From Natrinema ejinorense (GTDB lineage Archaea; Halobacteriota; Halobacteria; Halobacteriales; Natrialbaceae): DNA of 64,000 bases. The notes below the pieces were generated by a model. It was not told the origin of the DNA. It worked only from the letters and a program-made list of their open reading frames with translations, and made no database searches. This document shows positions 41,954 to 50,780 of the stretch, piece after piece. The stretch is from the NCBI RefSeq assembly GCF_002494345.1, contig NZ_NXNI01000001.1:3658001-3722000 (forward strand), given 5' to 3'. Every line of letters starts with the position of its first letter. Position 1 is the stretch's first letter. The position numbers and the translations under genes are program-made.

Positions 41954-42363
41954 GCGAGATCTACCGCGTCGACGTCGAAATCACGGCACCGGTCTACGAC
42001 ACTGAGGTCACGGATCGCGTGATCGACGCCGTGGCCAACGTCTTTCCGACCGCCGACCTCGAGGAATCGTTCGGCGAAGTCAGGGGCGAGGCCCACGCGC
42101 TCGATCACTTCTCGGAGCTGTTGCACCGACAGGAGATCCTCGATACCGCCCGCGGCGAGTTCTTCGCCAACCGCGAGGGCGACACCTTCACCTTCGCGCT
42201 GAAGAAACAGGCGGCCTTCGAGGACTACGTGAACTTCTCGGTCGGCAAACCGGACGAACTCGGCGAGATCGCCGTTCGCGTCCGCGTCGAAGAGCCCAGC
42301 CTCGAGGAGTACGTCGATCACATCGCGCCGCCGACGGAGGACGGGCGGCCGGTCGACGCCTGA
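41950..42363 (+). CDS. UPF0201 RNA-binding-like protein
   Basis: The 137-aa protein matches the UPF0201 family: EIYRVDVEITAPVYDTEVTD, VANVFPTADLEESFGEVRGE, and DHFSELLHRQEILDTAR, with an L5/RRM-like ferredoxin fold predicted. The ATG overlaps the upstream UPF0200 stop (ATGA). I recall the UPF0200-UPF0201 pairing as recurrent in haloarchaea, suggesting a linked but undetermined function, perhaps in RNA or coenzyme metabolism. Confidence 0.87.
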   Translation: MSEIYRVDVEITAPVYDTEVTDRVIDAVANVFPTADLEESFGEVRGEAHALDHFSELLHRQEILDTARGEFFANREGDTFTFALKKQAAFEDYVNFSVGKPDELGEIAVRVRVEEPSLEEYVDHIAPPTEDGRPVDA

Positions 42364-42636
42364 CCGTCCCGTCGGTTCGTCGGACCGTCGACGGCGGAGT
42401 CGTGGGCTAGTCCTCACACGGAAGCCGTTGCTCTCGGGTTCGTTCATCACTCTCCAGGTCGCCGTGTGCGGTTCGTCCGTCTCCGTTTTGATTTCGCGGA
42501 CCGATGCTCCGAGGTCGGGACGGAGACGAGAAATCGAGATTCCGTCCGCAGATCGCCCGTTCTCGAGACGATTCACAGCGGGCGATGGGAGTGGTCCCCC
42601 AACGACTGATGGGCATCGACAACGTAGGGCTGTCGA

Positions 42637-43604
42637 ATGCACGACACGATACCCGTCACCGAAATCATGATCGAAGACGTCGTCACCGCTTCGCCGGACA
42701 CGACCGTGACCGAGGCGGCGACGGTGCTCCGCGACGAGAGCGTCAGTTCCGTACTCGTCGTTCGAGACGGCGACCCGGTCGGTATCGTCACTGAAGGCGA
42801 CTTCGCGACACACCTCTGTGACCGACGGGACCTCGGCCACCACGAGCTGTCGGCGGTCATGTCGACGCCCCTGACGACGATCGAACCGACGGCGTCGATC
42901 GTCGACGCCGTGGAACTGTGTCGGTCGGCGGACGTCGAACACCTGCCGGTCGTCTCGAGCGACGAACGGACGACCGAGGCCGACGAGAGCGCGACTGCGA
43001 CGGTGCGACGGAGCTGCTCGGCATCGTCACGACGATCGAACTCTCTTACTACGTTCCACAACTCGCCCACCGTCCCACGGAGCCGCGCGAGCAACCACCC
43101 CGGAGACGGGTACGGTCCGATACCCTCTACGAGCGCGACGACTGGGAGTTCGAGTACCGTGGCGAGGACGAGTCGACCGTCTCGGTCGGCGATAGCGCTC
43201 GCTTCTCGAAATCCGTCTCCGAAGACGACGTCGAGGCGTTCGCAGCGGTGACCGGCGACACCAACCGGGTCCACCTCGATGGGGCTTACGCCGCCGAAAC
43301 CCGCTTTGGCGAACGAATCGTCCACGGCGTCCTCGCGAACGGGTTGATCAGCGCGGCGCTCGCGCGACTCCCGGGACTGACGATCTACCTCTCACAGGAG
43401 AGTAGCTTCCGTGCACCGCTCGCGATCGGCGAGCGGGTCAGCGCCGTCTGTGAGGTGGTCGAGGATCTCGGCGGGGAGAAATACCGGATCGAGACGACCG
43501 TGTCGGACGGCGACGGTACCGTGGTCCTCGAGGGGGATGCGGTCGTCCTCGTCGACCCCCTGCCGCCGATGGCGGCCCGGGAGGAAGCGACAACGACCCC
43601 GTAG
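42637..43604 (+). pseudogene. CBS-MaoC fusion gene interrupted by a frameshift
   Basis: The first frame (from ATG 42637) encodes two CBS domains (VTASPDTTVTEAATVLRDES, DGDPVGIVTEGDFATH, VEHLPVVSS) and then runs into non-coding-like sequence. The second frame, shifted by one missing base between about 42995 and 43012, continues with LLGIVTTIELSYYVPQL, the end of CBS-2, and a complete MaoC-type hot-dog hydratase (GDTNRVHLDGAYAAETRFGE, with D-x4-H, and LPGLTIYLSQESSFRAPL) to the stop at 43604. I recall haloarchaeal CBS-MaoC proteins as one polypeptide. A real mutation, a sequencing indel in the GC-rich linker, or recoding are all possible. Confidence 0.8.
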
Positions 43605-43614
43605 TTGGGCCAGT

Positions 43615-44595
43615 TTATTCGGTACACTCCCCGACCGCATCGAGGGCGGCTTCGCCGTCGTCCTGACGGCGTTTGGCAGCGAGCGGATCGTCGGCGGCCA
43701 CAGCGGCCGCCTCGCCGAACTCCCCGGCAGCCCGCCGCAGGTGACGCGTCTGGCAGTCCGCCGTCTCGACGTAGCCGGTCACTCCCTCGGGTGCGGTCTC
43801 CCTCCCGGTCTCGAGGTCCTCGCGGGCGCCCGAAAACGTCGATTCGGCGGTCTCGAACGCCGTCCGCGCCTCCTCGTATGCTCGGTCTTCCATGTGCGCT
43901 CGCCCCCGCTCGAGCGCGCCGTACCCCTCCTCGTCGAGCGTCGCGTCGTATGCCCCGGCGAGAGCCTCGAAGGACGTCACCACGTCGCCGAGCGTCGCCG
44001 CCCCCTCCTCGAGGTCGGCGAGATCGACGTTGGCCAACTCGTCGAGTCGGTCGCCATCGAGGCCCTGAATGGTCGTATCCGCCTCGTCCCACCGCCCGTG
44101 AGCCTCGGCGAGTTCGGCGTGGCGATCACCGACGGTCTCGTTCGCTTCCTCGATGTCGTCTTCCGTTTCGAGTGCGGTCGTTACGGTGTCGATATCGTCG
44201 GTGAGCCCCTCGTCGGTGACGGTGATCGTGACCGCGACCAGCCCCTCGAGGGCGTCCGCGTACGAGCGCAGCGTCTCGACGTCACGCTGACGATCCCCGC
44301 TCAGTTCGGATTCGGCGGTCTCGAGGTAATCACGCGCCGCCGAGAGATCGGCCTGGGGGCCCTCGGGATCGAACTCGACCTCGCCGGGGTTCTCGAGGCC
44401 CTCCACCTCGTCCAGCGACTGGGCGGTCGCGTTCAGTCTGCCGGCGGCGCGGTCGAGCGCGCGTTCCCCGGTTCGACTGCCGGCGTCGCCCTCGTCGGTT
44501 TCGGGGGACTCGCCGTCGCCGTCGAGACAGCCGGCAGCTGTCGCGAGCACTCCGGCGGTCGACCCGGCTCGAACGAGATACTGTCGACGGTTCAT
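43615..44595 (-). CDS. Tat-dependent lipoprotein, helical
   Basis: The 326-aa protein carries a Tat lipobox signal (NRRQYLVRAGSTAGVLATAA then GC). After an acidic linker, almost the whole mature chain is predicted helical with alternating Ala/Leu/Glu (DRAAGRLNATAQSLDEVEGL, EARTAFETAESTFSGAREDL), fitting a coiled-coil or helical-bundle surface protein. A pair of late Cys residues (DCQTRH, GECTE) may form a disulfide outside the cell. Convergent with the CBS-MaoC gene, 10 nt apart. No named family recognised. Confidence 0.78.
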   Translation of the reverse strand: MNRRQYLVRAGSTAGVLATAAGCLDGDGESPETDEGDAGSRTGERALDRAAGRLNATAQSLDEVEGLENPGEVEFDPEGPQADLSAARDYLETAESELSGDRQRDVETLRSYADALEGLVAVTITVTDEGLTDDIDTVTTALETEDDIEEANETVGDRHAELAEAHGRWDEADTTIQGLDGDRLDELANVDLADLEEGAATLGDVVTSFEALAGAYDATLDEEGYGALERGRAHMEDRAYEEARTAFETAESTFSGAREDLETGRETAPEGVTGYVETADCQTRHLRRAAGEFGEAAAVAADDPLAAKRRQDDGEAALDAVGECTE

Positions 44596-44724
44596 TCCTA
44601 CTCGAGGGTACGTCTAGAAGTGTATTAACGTAGTGTTGCCGTGACCGTCCCCGATAGCGAACGACGGAGCGAAAACGAGCGTCGGTCGCCGTTCGTGACG
44701 ATCGGTCTGATTGCGGGCGCGACG

Positions 44725-46119
44725 TTAGCCGAACGGTCCCATACCGCCCATGCCGCCGCCACCGCCACCGCCGCCCTGTTGCATCTGTTGCATCATGCGT
44801 TGCATCTCCTGTTCGGAGCCCATCCCCTGGAACTGCTTGATCGTGCGTTCCATCATCTTGTACTGCTGGAGTAGCTGCCGGACCTGTTCTTCGTCGGTTC
44901 CCGAGCCACGGGCGATCCGTTCGATCTGGCTCGCGCCGATGGCCTTCGGATACTCCTTTTCGGCCTCGGTCATCGAATCCATGATCACCGAGAACGTGCG
45001 CATCCGCTCCTGTGTGACGTCCATCGCGTCGTCGGGGAGCTGATCCTTGATCCCGCCCCCGAGGCCGGGGATCATGTCCATCACCTGATCGAGGGGCCCC
45101 ATGTTGTTCATCGCCTCCATCTGCTTTTGCATGTCGTTGAGGGTGAACTGCCCCTGGAGCATGTCCTCGGGGTCCCAGTCGTCTTCCTCGATCTCCGTCT
45201 GCTCCATCGCGCGCTCGACGCGTTCGGCGAGCTGGCTGAGATCGCCCATGCCGAGCAGCCGCGAGATGAAGCCGTCGGGCTCGAACCGCTCGACGTCCTG
45301 GACCTCCTCGCCGGTCCCGAGGAAAGCGATCGAGGAGTCGGTCTGGTCGACGGCGGTCAGCGCACCGCCACCTTTCGCCGTCCCGTCGAGTTTCGTGATG
45401 ACGACACCGTCGATCCCGATCGACTCGTCGAACTGCTGGGCCTGGTCTTTCGCACCCTGGCCGATCGCGGCGTCCAAGACGAGCAGGGACGTATCAGGGT
45501 CGACGACGCCCTCGATCTGCTCGATCTCGTCGATCAGGTCGTCCTCCAGGGCGTGGCGACCCGCCGTGTCCACGATGTGGACGTCGGCCTCGCTCGTCTC
45601 CTCGAGTCCCTTCCGGGCGATTTCGACGGGGTCCTCGCTGTCGGGATTCCCGTAGAAGTCGACCTCCGCGCGCTCGGCCATCTCCTTGGCCTGATCGTAC
45701 GCGCCGGGTCGGAATGTGTCCGTCTGGATGACCGCCGGGCGAAGCCCCTTCGTCGAGAACCACCAGGCCATCTTCGCGGCCGAGGTGGTTTTACCGGATC
45801 CCTGCAGCCCCGCCAGCAGGATCGTCTGTTCTTCGAGGGGCAACTCGGTCGAGTCGCCGATGAGATCGACCAGTTCCTCGTAGACGATGCGGAGGACGAA
45901 GTCCCGCGCGGGGGTGCCGGCGGGGGGTTCCTCTTCGAGGGCCCGCTCTTTGATGTTGTCCGACAGCTCCATCACGAGCGAGACGTCGACGTCGGCGGAG
46001 AGCAACGATCGCTGGATCTCCTTGACGATCTCCTCGATGTCTTCTTCGCTGAGTCGCGACTTCCCGCGGAGCTTGTCGAGGGTGCCCCGCAGAGAACTCC
46101 CGAGATCGTCGAGTACCAT
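44725..46119 (-). CDS. srp54: Signal recognition particle 54 kDa GTPase
   Basis: The 464-aa SRP54 has the N domain ([17 protein letters not shown]-like start), the G domain ([48 protein letters not shown]) and a Met-rich M domain ([20 protein letters not shown]). It binds signal peptides and 7S RNA and, with FtsY, targets proteins to the membrane. The C-terminus is an unusual Met/Gln/Gly tract ([15 protein letters not shown]). Palindromic repeat copy C lies 43-121 bp upstream of its start codon. Confidence 0.96.
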   Translation of the reverse strand: MVLDDLGSSLRGTLDKLRGKSRLSEEDIEEIVKEIQRSLLSADVDVSLVMELSDNIKERALEEEPPAGTPARDFVLRIVYEELVDLIGDSTELPLEEQTILLAGLQGSGKTTSAAKMAWWFSTKGLRPAVIQTDTFRPGAYDQAKEMAERAEVDFYGNPDSEDPVEIARKGLEETSEADVHIVDTAGRHALEDDLIDEIEQIEGVVDPDTSLLVLDAAIGQGAKDQAQQFDESIGIDGVVITKLDGTAKGGGALTAVDQTDSSIAFLGTGEEVQDVERFEPDGFISRLLGMGDLSQLAERVERAMEQTEIEEDDWDPEDMLQGQFTLNDMQKQMEAMNNMGPLDQVMDMIPGLGGGIKDQLPDDAMDVTQERMRTFSVIMDSMTEAEKEYPKAIGASQIERIARGSGTDEEQVRQLLQQYKMMERTIKQFQGMGSEQEMQRMMQQMQQGGGGGGGGMGGMGPFG

Positions 46120-46161
46120 TTGCTCGGTCTACGGGGCGACGGCGTTAAAGGTTTTATCTAT

Positions 46162-46240
46162 AGGTACCTCTGGCAGTCACTGCACACCCGATCGCACGAC
46201 AGCGGTGCGATCAGTGCGTCAAATCGTTTCAGTGGCACCT
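46162..46240 (+). repeat. Palindromic dispersed repeat, copy C
   Basis: A 79-bp element oriented like copy A. Ends AGGTACC... and ...GGCACCT are imperfect inverted repeats. Core TGCACACCCGATCGCACGAC at 46181-46200 differs from copies A/B at one base; the right arm GGTGCGATCAGTGCGTC matches copy B better than copy A. It lies in the 5' flank of srp54, so it may affect that promoter. Confidence 0.82.
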
Positions 46241-46414
46241 CTCGTCGCCAGTCCGTCGAGTTGCCTCGAGGGTCCTGACGGTGTGCGAGCGGGAGCGAAT
46301 TCCGACTCGAGTCATACCGGAACCGGGGCGCGACCGGGGTGGAAGTCGAGACGGAGCCACCCCTACCCTGCTGTGGGCGGTGCACGGCTGCACCCCTCTT
46401 CAGCGGGGAAAACG

Positions 46415-47380
46415 TCACCCGAGAATCCGTTTGCGTTCCGCCGGCGTGAGCTCGACGGGGCCGACGGCGACGGCGGTACAGTGTTCACACTCGAAGGCCC
46501 CGTCGCCGCTGTCGTAGGTGTGGATCGGTTTCCCGAGCAGGAAGAAGGCGTCGCGCTGCTTGCGCGTGATGACGGCGTCGGCGGTCTCACCGCAGTTGGG
46601 ACACCACTCTTTCCCCGAGGCCGGTTCCTGGTAGGTCACCTTGTGACGGCCGAACAGGTTCCCCTCGTATGCCTCCGCTTCGGTCTGCTCGACGAGCGCC
46701 TCCGGCGGGAGCGGATCCGACTCGAGGTCGTTGTCGTAGCCGCTCTCGGCACCCGTGGTCGCCGTGACGTACGGGCCGACGCTGACGCGGTTGTCGCGGC
46801 CGACGAAGTAGACCGTCACGTCGACGGCCTGCCCCTCGATGCGGACCTCGTTCCCCCAACCCGCGACGTAGAGGGTGAGGTCGTGTCGTGCGTCGGTCAC
46901 GGTCAGTTCGTTCTTCGCGCCCCTGATCGAGACGCCGTCGCGGGGATCGCGGACGTCTCGAGTCTGTCGCCACCCCGAGACCGAGACTCCGTAGTCCTCC
47001 GGCGATCGAGTGGGTGCGGCCGCGTCGTCGTAGAAGACCTGCTCGGCACCGATCGTCGAGAGCGTCTCGGCCGCCCCGTGTTCGACGAAGACGTCTTCGG
47101 CCCCGGTGACGTGAACGTCGCCGTCGACGCCGTCGACGTAGCCGTCGTCGAGATCGCCGGTCAACACCGTCCGCGCGTCGTCCGAATCGGCGGGTTCGTC
47201 ACCGGCCGGGACGTCCGTGAAGACGTACTCCGGATCGTGGATCGTGAGCCGCCCCGAGACGCTCTCGGCGCTCACGTAGACGTCTTCGGCACCGCGGAGT
47301 TCGACGGGTGCGGTCTCGCCCTCACCGACGCGTACGTCGCCCGAGAGCTCCCGCCGCACCGCGTTCTCGTTTCCGGTCAT
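46415..47380 (-). CDS. Beta-repeat protein with C-terminal zinc ribbon, unknown function
   Basis: A 321-aa protein whose first 215 residues are a run of short beta repeats with Val/Tyr every other residue and Asp/Gly turns (DVYVSAESVSGRLTIHD, GDVHVTGAEDVFVEHG, NELTVTDARHDLTLYVAGWG, NEVRIEGQAVDVTVYFVG), suggesting a right-handed beta-solenoid. The C-terminal 70 residues contain a zinc ribbon: WCPNCGETADAVI and FECEHCTAVAV (two CxxC). No signal peptide, so cytoplasmic. Family not recognised beyond haloarchaeal conserved hypothetical. Confidence 0.75.
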   Translation of the reverse strand: MTGNENAVRRELSGDVRVGEGETAPVELRGAEDVYVSAESVSGRLTIHDPEYVFTDVPAGDEPADSDDARTVLTGDLDDGYVDGVDGDVHVTGAEDVFVEHGAAETLSTIGAEQVFYDDAAAPTRSPEDYGVSVSGWRQTRDVRDPRDGVSIRGAKNELTVTDARHDLTLYVAGWGNEVRIEGQAVDVTVYFVGRDNRVSVGPYVTATTGAESGYDNDLESDPLPPEALVEQTEAEAYEGNLFGRHKVTYQEPASGKEWCPNCGETADAVITRKQRDAFFLLGKPIHTYDSGDGAFECEHCTAVAVGPVELTPAERKRILG

Positions 47381-47488
47381 CCTACGCTCGAGCTACTCAG
47401 TCAGTTCACTTCAACGGTTCGGAGGGTGGATGAAGACGAGACACATAAAATCATAAAACGTTTTGTGGGAGAACGCTCACGGGAGCGT

Positions 47489-48286
47489 ATGAACCGACGG
47501 CGTCTCCTCCGCACGTCCGGACGCGGACTGGCGATCGCGGTTGGCGGACTCGCCGGCTGTCTGGGAAGTGACGACGAAACCCCACCGCCACGCGAAGCCG
47601 TGGTGTTCGACGACGTTTCGATCACGGACGGAGCGATGGAAATCGACCTCGTCTCGGAGCCGAAAGTCGAATCCCGAGACGGGACCGTCGACGCCGCGGC
47701 CGTCGGCTCGCTCGTCCCGGTCGGCACTGCTCGTGCAGGCTCGCGGTCGTCGAGTTCGCGCCCGAGCGGCTCGACCGGTCGTGGCAGTGGCGGTCACTCG
47801 TCGGCTCCCAAAGGCCGCCACGGCTGGGCCATCTACGGCGGGACTTCCGGGCACCACTGGCGCGACGACCACGAGGACGACATCCGGATGTATCGCGCAA
47901 GCGTCGCCGCCCTCGGCGTCGCCTACATGGGCTCGAACACGAAGTACCAGGCGATGTCCCCGGGCCCGGATCCGGCCGACTGGGAGAAGGAGTGGTCCGA
48001 TCCGGAGCCGGGAACGACGGTGGAAGCCGATCTGGCCGCCATCGCGTCGGAGCCCCGCTCCGAATCGACATCGAGTGTGGCGAACGAATCCGTGTCGACC
48101 ACGGCGAACGAATCGGCGTCGGATCCGGCCTCGAGCGCGAGGGAAGGGTGGTACCGCGTCGGCACGCGCCTCGAGTCCCCCGACGGCGATACCGACTTCG
48201 AGTGGCAAGCGGCGGACTTCAGACTCGAGCGGGCGAGCGATGGGCTGGCCGTCGACGAGGCCTGGCACGTTCGTCCCCGGGTGTAG
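47489..48286 (+). CDS. Tat-dependent lipoprotein heading the aminopropyltransferase/channel cluster
   Basis: The 265-aa protein has a Tat lipobox signal (NRRRLLRTSGRGLAIAVGG, then LAGC). The mature chain begins with beta-strand-rich sequence (VVFDDVSITDGAMEIDLVSE), then a Ser/Gly/His/Arg linker (about residues 85-125), a Tyr/Trp-rich segment (HGWAIYGGTSGHHWRDDHED, YRASVAALGVAYMGSNTKY) and a C-terminal strand region (GWYRVGTRLES, DFEWQAADFRLER). Stop lies 65 nt before the membrane aminopropyltransferase gene on the same strand. Function unknown; position suggests an extracytoplasmic partner of that system. Confidence 0.75.
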   Translation: MNRRRLLRTSGRGLAIAVGGLAGCLGSDDETPPPREAVVFDDVSITDGAMEIDLVSEPKVESRDGTVDAAAVGSLVPVGTARAGSRSSSSRPSGSTGRGSGGHSSAPKGRHGWAIYGGTSGHHWRDDHEDDIRMYRASVAALGVAYMGSNTKYQAMSPGPDPADWEKEWSDPEPGTTVEADLAAIASEPRSESTSSVANESVSTTANESASDPASSAREGWYRVGTRLESPDGDTDFEWQAADFRLERASDGLAVDEAWHVRPRV

Positions 48287-48351
48287 TCGCCGCGCTCGCG
48301 ACTCGAGTGCGATGAGAGTGCTGTGACGTTCGATCGAGGGGTGTTCAGTGT

Positions 48352-50193
48352 ATGGCCGAGGATGGAACGACTAACGGGACCGAGACGAGTGGGTCCGAGT
48401 CAACCGACGGTGCGGGGAGCGGTCGGTCCGATTCAGTCCAACCGGAGCCGTCGGCGCGAGCACGCGGACGACCCGAGGGGGGAGTGTCGTCCCGGCACTT
48501 CGTTACCGATCGGCGGGTGGCGCTGTCGGTGACGTTCGTCGTCGCCTTCTGTTCGATCGCCTACGAGCTCGTCTACTCGGAGTTGCTCACGGTGTTTTTC
48601 GGCGGAACCGTCCTGCGGTACTCGATCACGATCGGGCTCTACATGTTTTCGCTGGGGATCGGATCGGTCCTCTCGGCACAACTCGGTGAGCCCGAATCGA
48701 ACTTCTTCCGGACCGAGGTCTACCTCGCGATCGCGGGACCGGCGGGGGCGCTGGCGATCGTCGCGATCAACTCGCTGCCCCCGATCGACGTTCCCGGCGC
48801 GGGACCGACGATCCTCGTACTCTCGCACGTTCCGATCCTCGTCGTGGGCGTGCTTTCGGGGTTCGAGGTGCCGCTGTTGACCGATCTCGTCGAGAACCGC
48901 GAGGAGACGGTCTTCGCGTCGCTCGGGCGGCTCTACCCGCGACGGATCGTCCGCGGGATCCTCGGCGCGTTCTTTACGATCGACGAACCCGACGACCGGT
49001 CCTTCTCCGAGGTCCTCGGTGTCGACTACCTCGGGAGCCTCGCTGGCACGGTCGTCTACGCGCTGGTGTTGTACCCTCGATACGGACTCGTCGTGAGCGT
49101 CTTCGCGCTTGGTCTGTTGAACGCACTCGCCGCGCTGGGCTTTGCCGCCTGGACGTTCTCGAATGCGGCCCGCACGCTCTCGCGACCGACCGTCGGACAG
49201 TGGCGCGCCGTCGTCCTCGTCGGCGTCCTCCTGACCGGCACCTATGGGGGGCTCGTCGCGCATCCGAACGCGGTCGACCGGGCGGTGACGACGACCTACC
49301 TCGAGCGGACCATCGAGCGGGAGTACCCCCCGGGCGTGTCAGACGTCGAGACGCGCAGCTACGACACAACGCCCTACCAGACGGTGCTCACCTACGAACG
49401 CGACGTTCAGGGGCATACCGGCACGGAGACGTGCCTCCACCTCGATCGGGCGATCCAGTTCTGTGATCGCTGGGTCGACTCCTATCACAGCGGGCTCGTC
49501 GACATCCCGATGACGACGTTCGACGACCCGTCCTCGGTCGACGTATTGCTCATCGGCGGCGGCGACTACATCGCCGTCGATCACCTCCGCCAGTACGACG
49601 TGTCGGTCGATCAGGTCGACATCGACGGCGAGTTCCTCGAGATGGCCCGGGAGCGGGAGTTCTTCCGGCAGTACAACGACGACGCCTACGAGTACGACCG
49701 CTTGAACACGACGACTCAGGACGCCTTCACGTACCTCCAGGAGAGCGACGAGACGTACGACCTCGTCCTCCTCGACGTGCCGGGTGTCCGAAGTGACGAG
49801 ACGATGTCGCTGTACTCGACGGAGTTTTACACGCTGCTCCGCGAGCACCTCAGCGACGACGGCCTCGTCGTCTCCTGGGTCTACACGAGCGGCGACCACC
49901 CGACCCACAGCAAGGTCTACGCCAACACGGTTCGAGCGGCGGGCTTCGACCAGTATCTCCCCTACTACGTCTACGACGACCTCGACGGCGACGGGGGGCT
50001 CGAGCCCGGCGAGCGCTTCTACGTGCTTTCGGACGGTCCGACGCCGACGCCCGACCTCGAGCGCGCCGAGAGCGACTACGTCCACGCAAACGCCGAGACG
50101 TTCGGGGAGTGGCAGTGGCGATCGCTTCCCGAGTACCGGGGCGTCGAACCGAACAGCGTCTTGCACCCGAACTACGACATCATCGTCGACTGA
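48352..50193 (+). CDS. Membrane-anchored spermidine-synthase-like aminopropyltransferase
   Basis: The 613-aa protein has an acidic N-terminal tail, seven or so TM segments (about residues 52-310, for example LSVTFVVAFCSIAYELVYSE, LSLGIGS-like and YGLVVSVFALGLLNALAALG) and a soluble spermidine-synthase domain (about 340-613). The latter shows PYQTVLTYERD, the decarboxylated-SAM site DVLLIGGGDYIAVDHL (about 398-412), an acidic VDIDGEFLEMA, and LVLLDVPGVRS in place of the catalytic Asp loop. It may make a polyamine or a related aminopropyl product at the membrane; substrate unproven. The next gene starts 2 nt after its stop. Confidence 0.87.
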   Translation: MAEDGTTNGTETSGSESTDGAGSGRSDSVQPEPSARARGRPEGGVSSRHFVTDRRVALSVTFVVAFCSIAYELVYSELLTVFFGGTVLRYSITIGLYMFSLGIGSVLSAQLGEPESNFFRTEVYLAIAGPAGALAIVAINSLPPIDVPGAGPTILVLSHVPILVVGVLSGFEVPLLTDLVENREETVFASLGRLYPRRIVRGILGAFFTIDEPDDRSFSEVLGVDYLGSLAGTVVYALVLYPRYGLVVSVFALGLLNALAALGFAAWTFSNAARTLSRPTVGQWRAVVLVGVLLTGTYGGLVAHPNAVDRAVTTTYLERTIEREYPPGVSDVETRSYDTTPYQTVLTYERDVQGHTGTETCLHLDRAIQFCDRWVDSYHSGLVDIPMTTFDDPSSVDVLLIGGGDYIAVDHLRQYDVSVDQVDIDGEFLEMAREREFFRQYNDDAYEYDRLNTTTQDAFTYLQESDETYDLVLLDVPGVRSDETMSLYSTEFYTLLREHLSDDGLVVSWVYTSGDHPTHSKVYANTVRAAGFDQYLPYYVYDDLDGDGGLEPGERFYVLSDGPTPTPDLERAESDYVHANAETFGEWQWRSLPEYRGVEPNSVLHPNYDIIVD

Positions 50194-50195
50194 TC

Positions 50196-50780
50196 ATGCC
50201 CAGAGAAACCCTCCAGTTCGTGCACGCCGACCGCCCGCCGGCGACCGACGACGTTCGCGTCTTCGACTCGCTGACGCGACGGTTCCTGGGAACCGAGTTT
50301 ACCTTCCGAATCATCGGGAGCTCACACTACGTCAGCGCCCCGGAGTACGGATTCTACGAGCTCTCGACCTGTGAGTCGGTCTCGACAGCGGATCGCGGGG
50401 CGACGACGGTTCCGCTCGAGCCCGACCGGTCGTCGCGGCGGCTCACCTTCGAGAACGACGCGATACAGTGCGTGACGGAGATCGAACACCGGCCGCTGTC
50501 GGCGTTTCCCCGCACCCGGTATCGCTCTCGTCCCCGATCGTTCGATCTCGCGTACGCCTTCGACGGACCCCCGGAGGCCGTCACGACGATCGAGATCGAC
50601 GCGAACGGCTACGAGACCTATCATACCTATCCCGAATACGACCTCGCGTTGTACACCCGAACGGTCTTCGCGACGGAACGAGACTCGTCGGCGCTCGACT
50701 CCGCCGCTCCCCGCCCGACGTCGGCGGGCGACCTGAACGACACCCACCCATCGATGAGTGACATTCACACGGATGACTAA
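50196..50780 (+). CDS. DUF2617-like protein
   Basis: The 194-aa cytoplasmic protein resembles the DUF2617 family: ETLQFVHADRPPATDDVRVF, RFLGTEFTFRIIGSSHYVS, and IDANGYETYHTYPEYDLAL. It is encoded 2 nt after the aminopropyltransferase and its last 8 nt overlap the channel gene (ATGACTAA). In bacteria I recall DUF2617 genes next to spermidine synthases and ion channels, so co-function is plausible. No catalytic motif is evident. Start ATG 50196 is favoured over an upstream in-frame start inside the preceding gene. Confidence 0.78.
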   Translation: MPRETLQFVHADRPPATDDVRVFDSLTRRFLGTEFTFRIIGSSHYVSAPEYGFYELSTCESVSTADRGATTVPLEPDRSSRRLTFENDAIQCVTEIEHRPLSAFPRTRYRSRPRSFDLAYAFDGPPEAVTTIEIDANGYETYHTYPEYDLALYTRTVFATERDSSALDSAAPRPTSAGDLNDTHPSMSDIHTDD

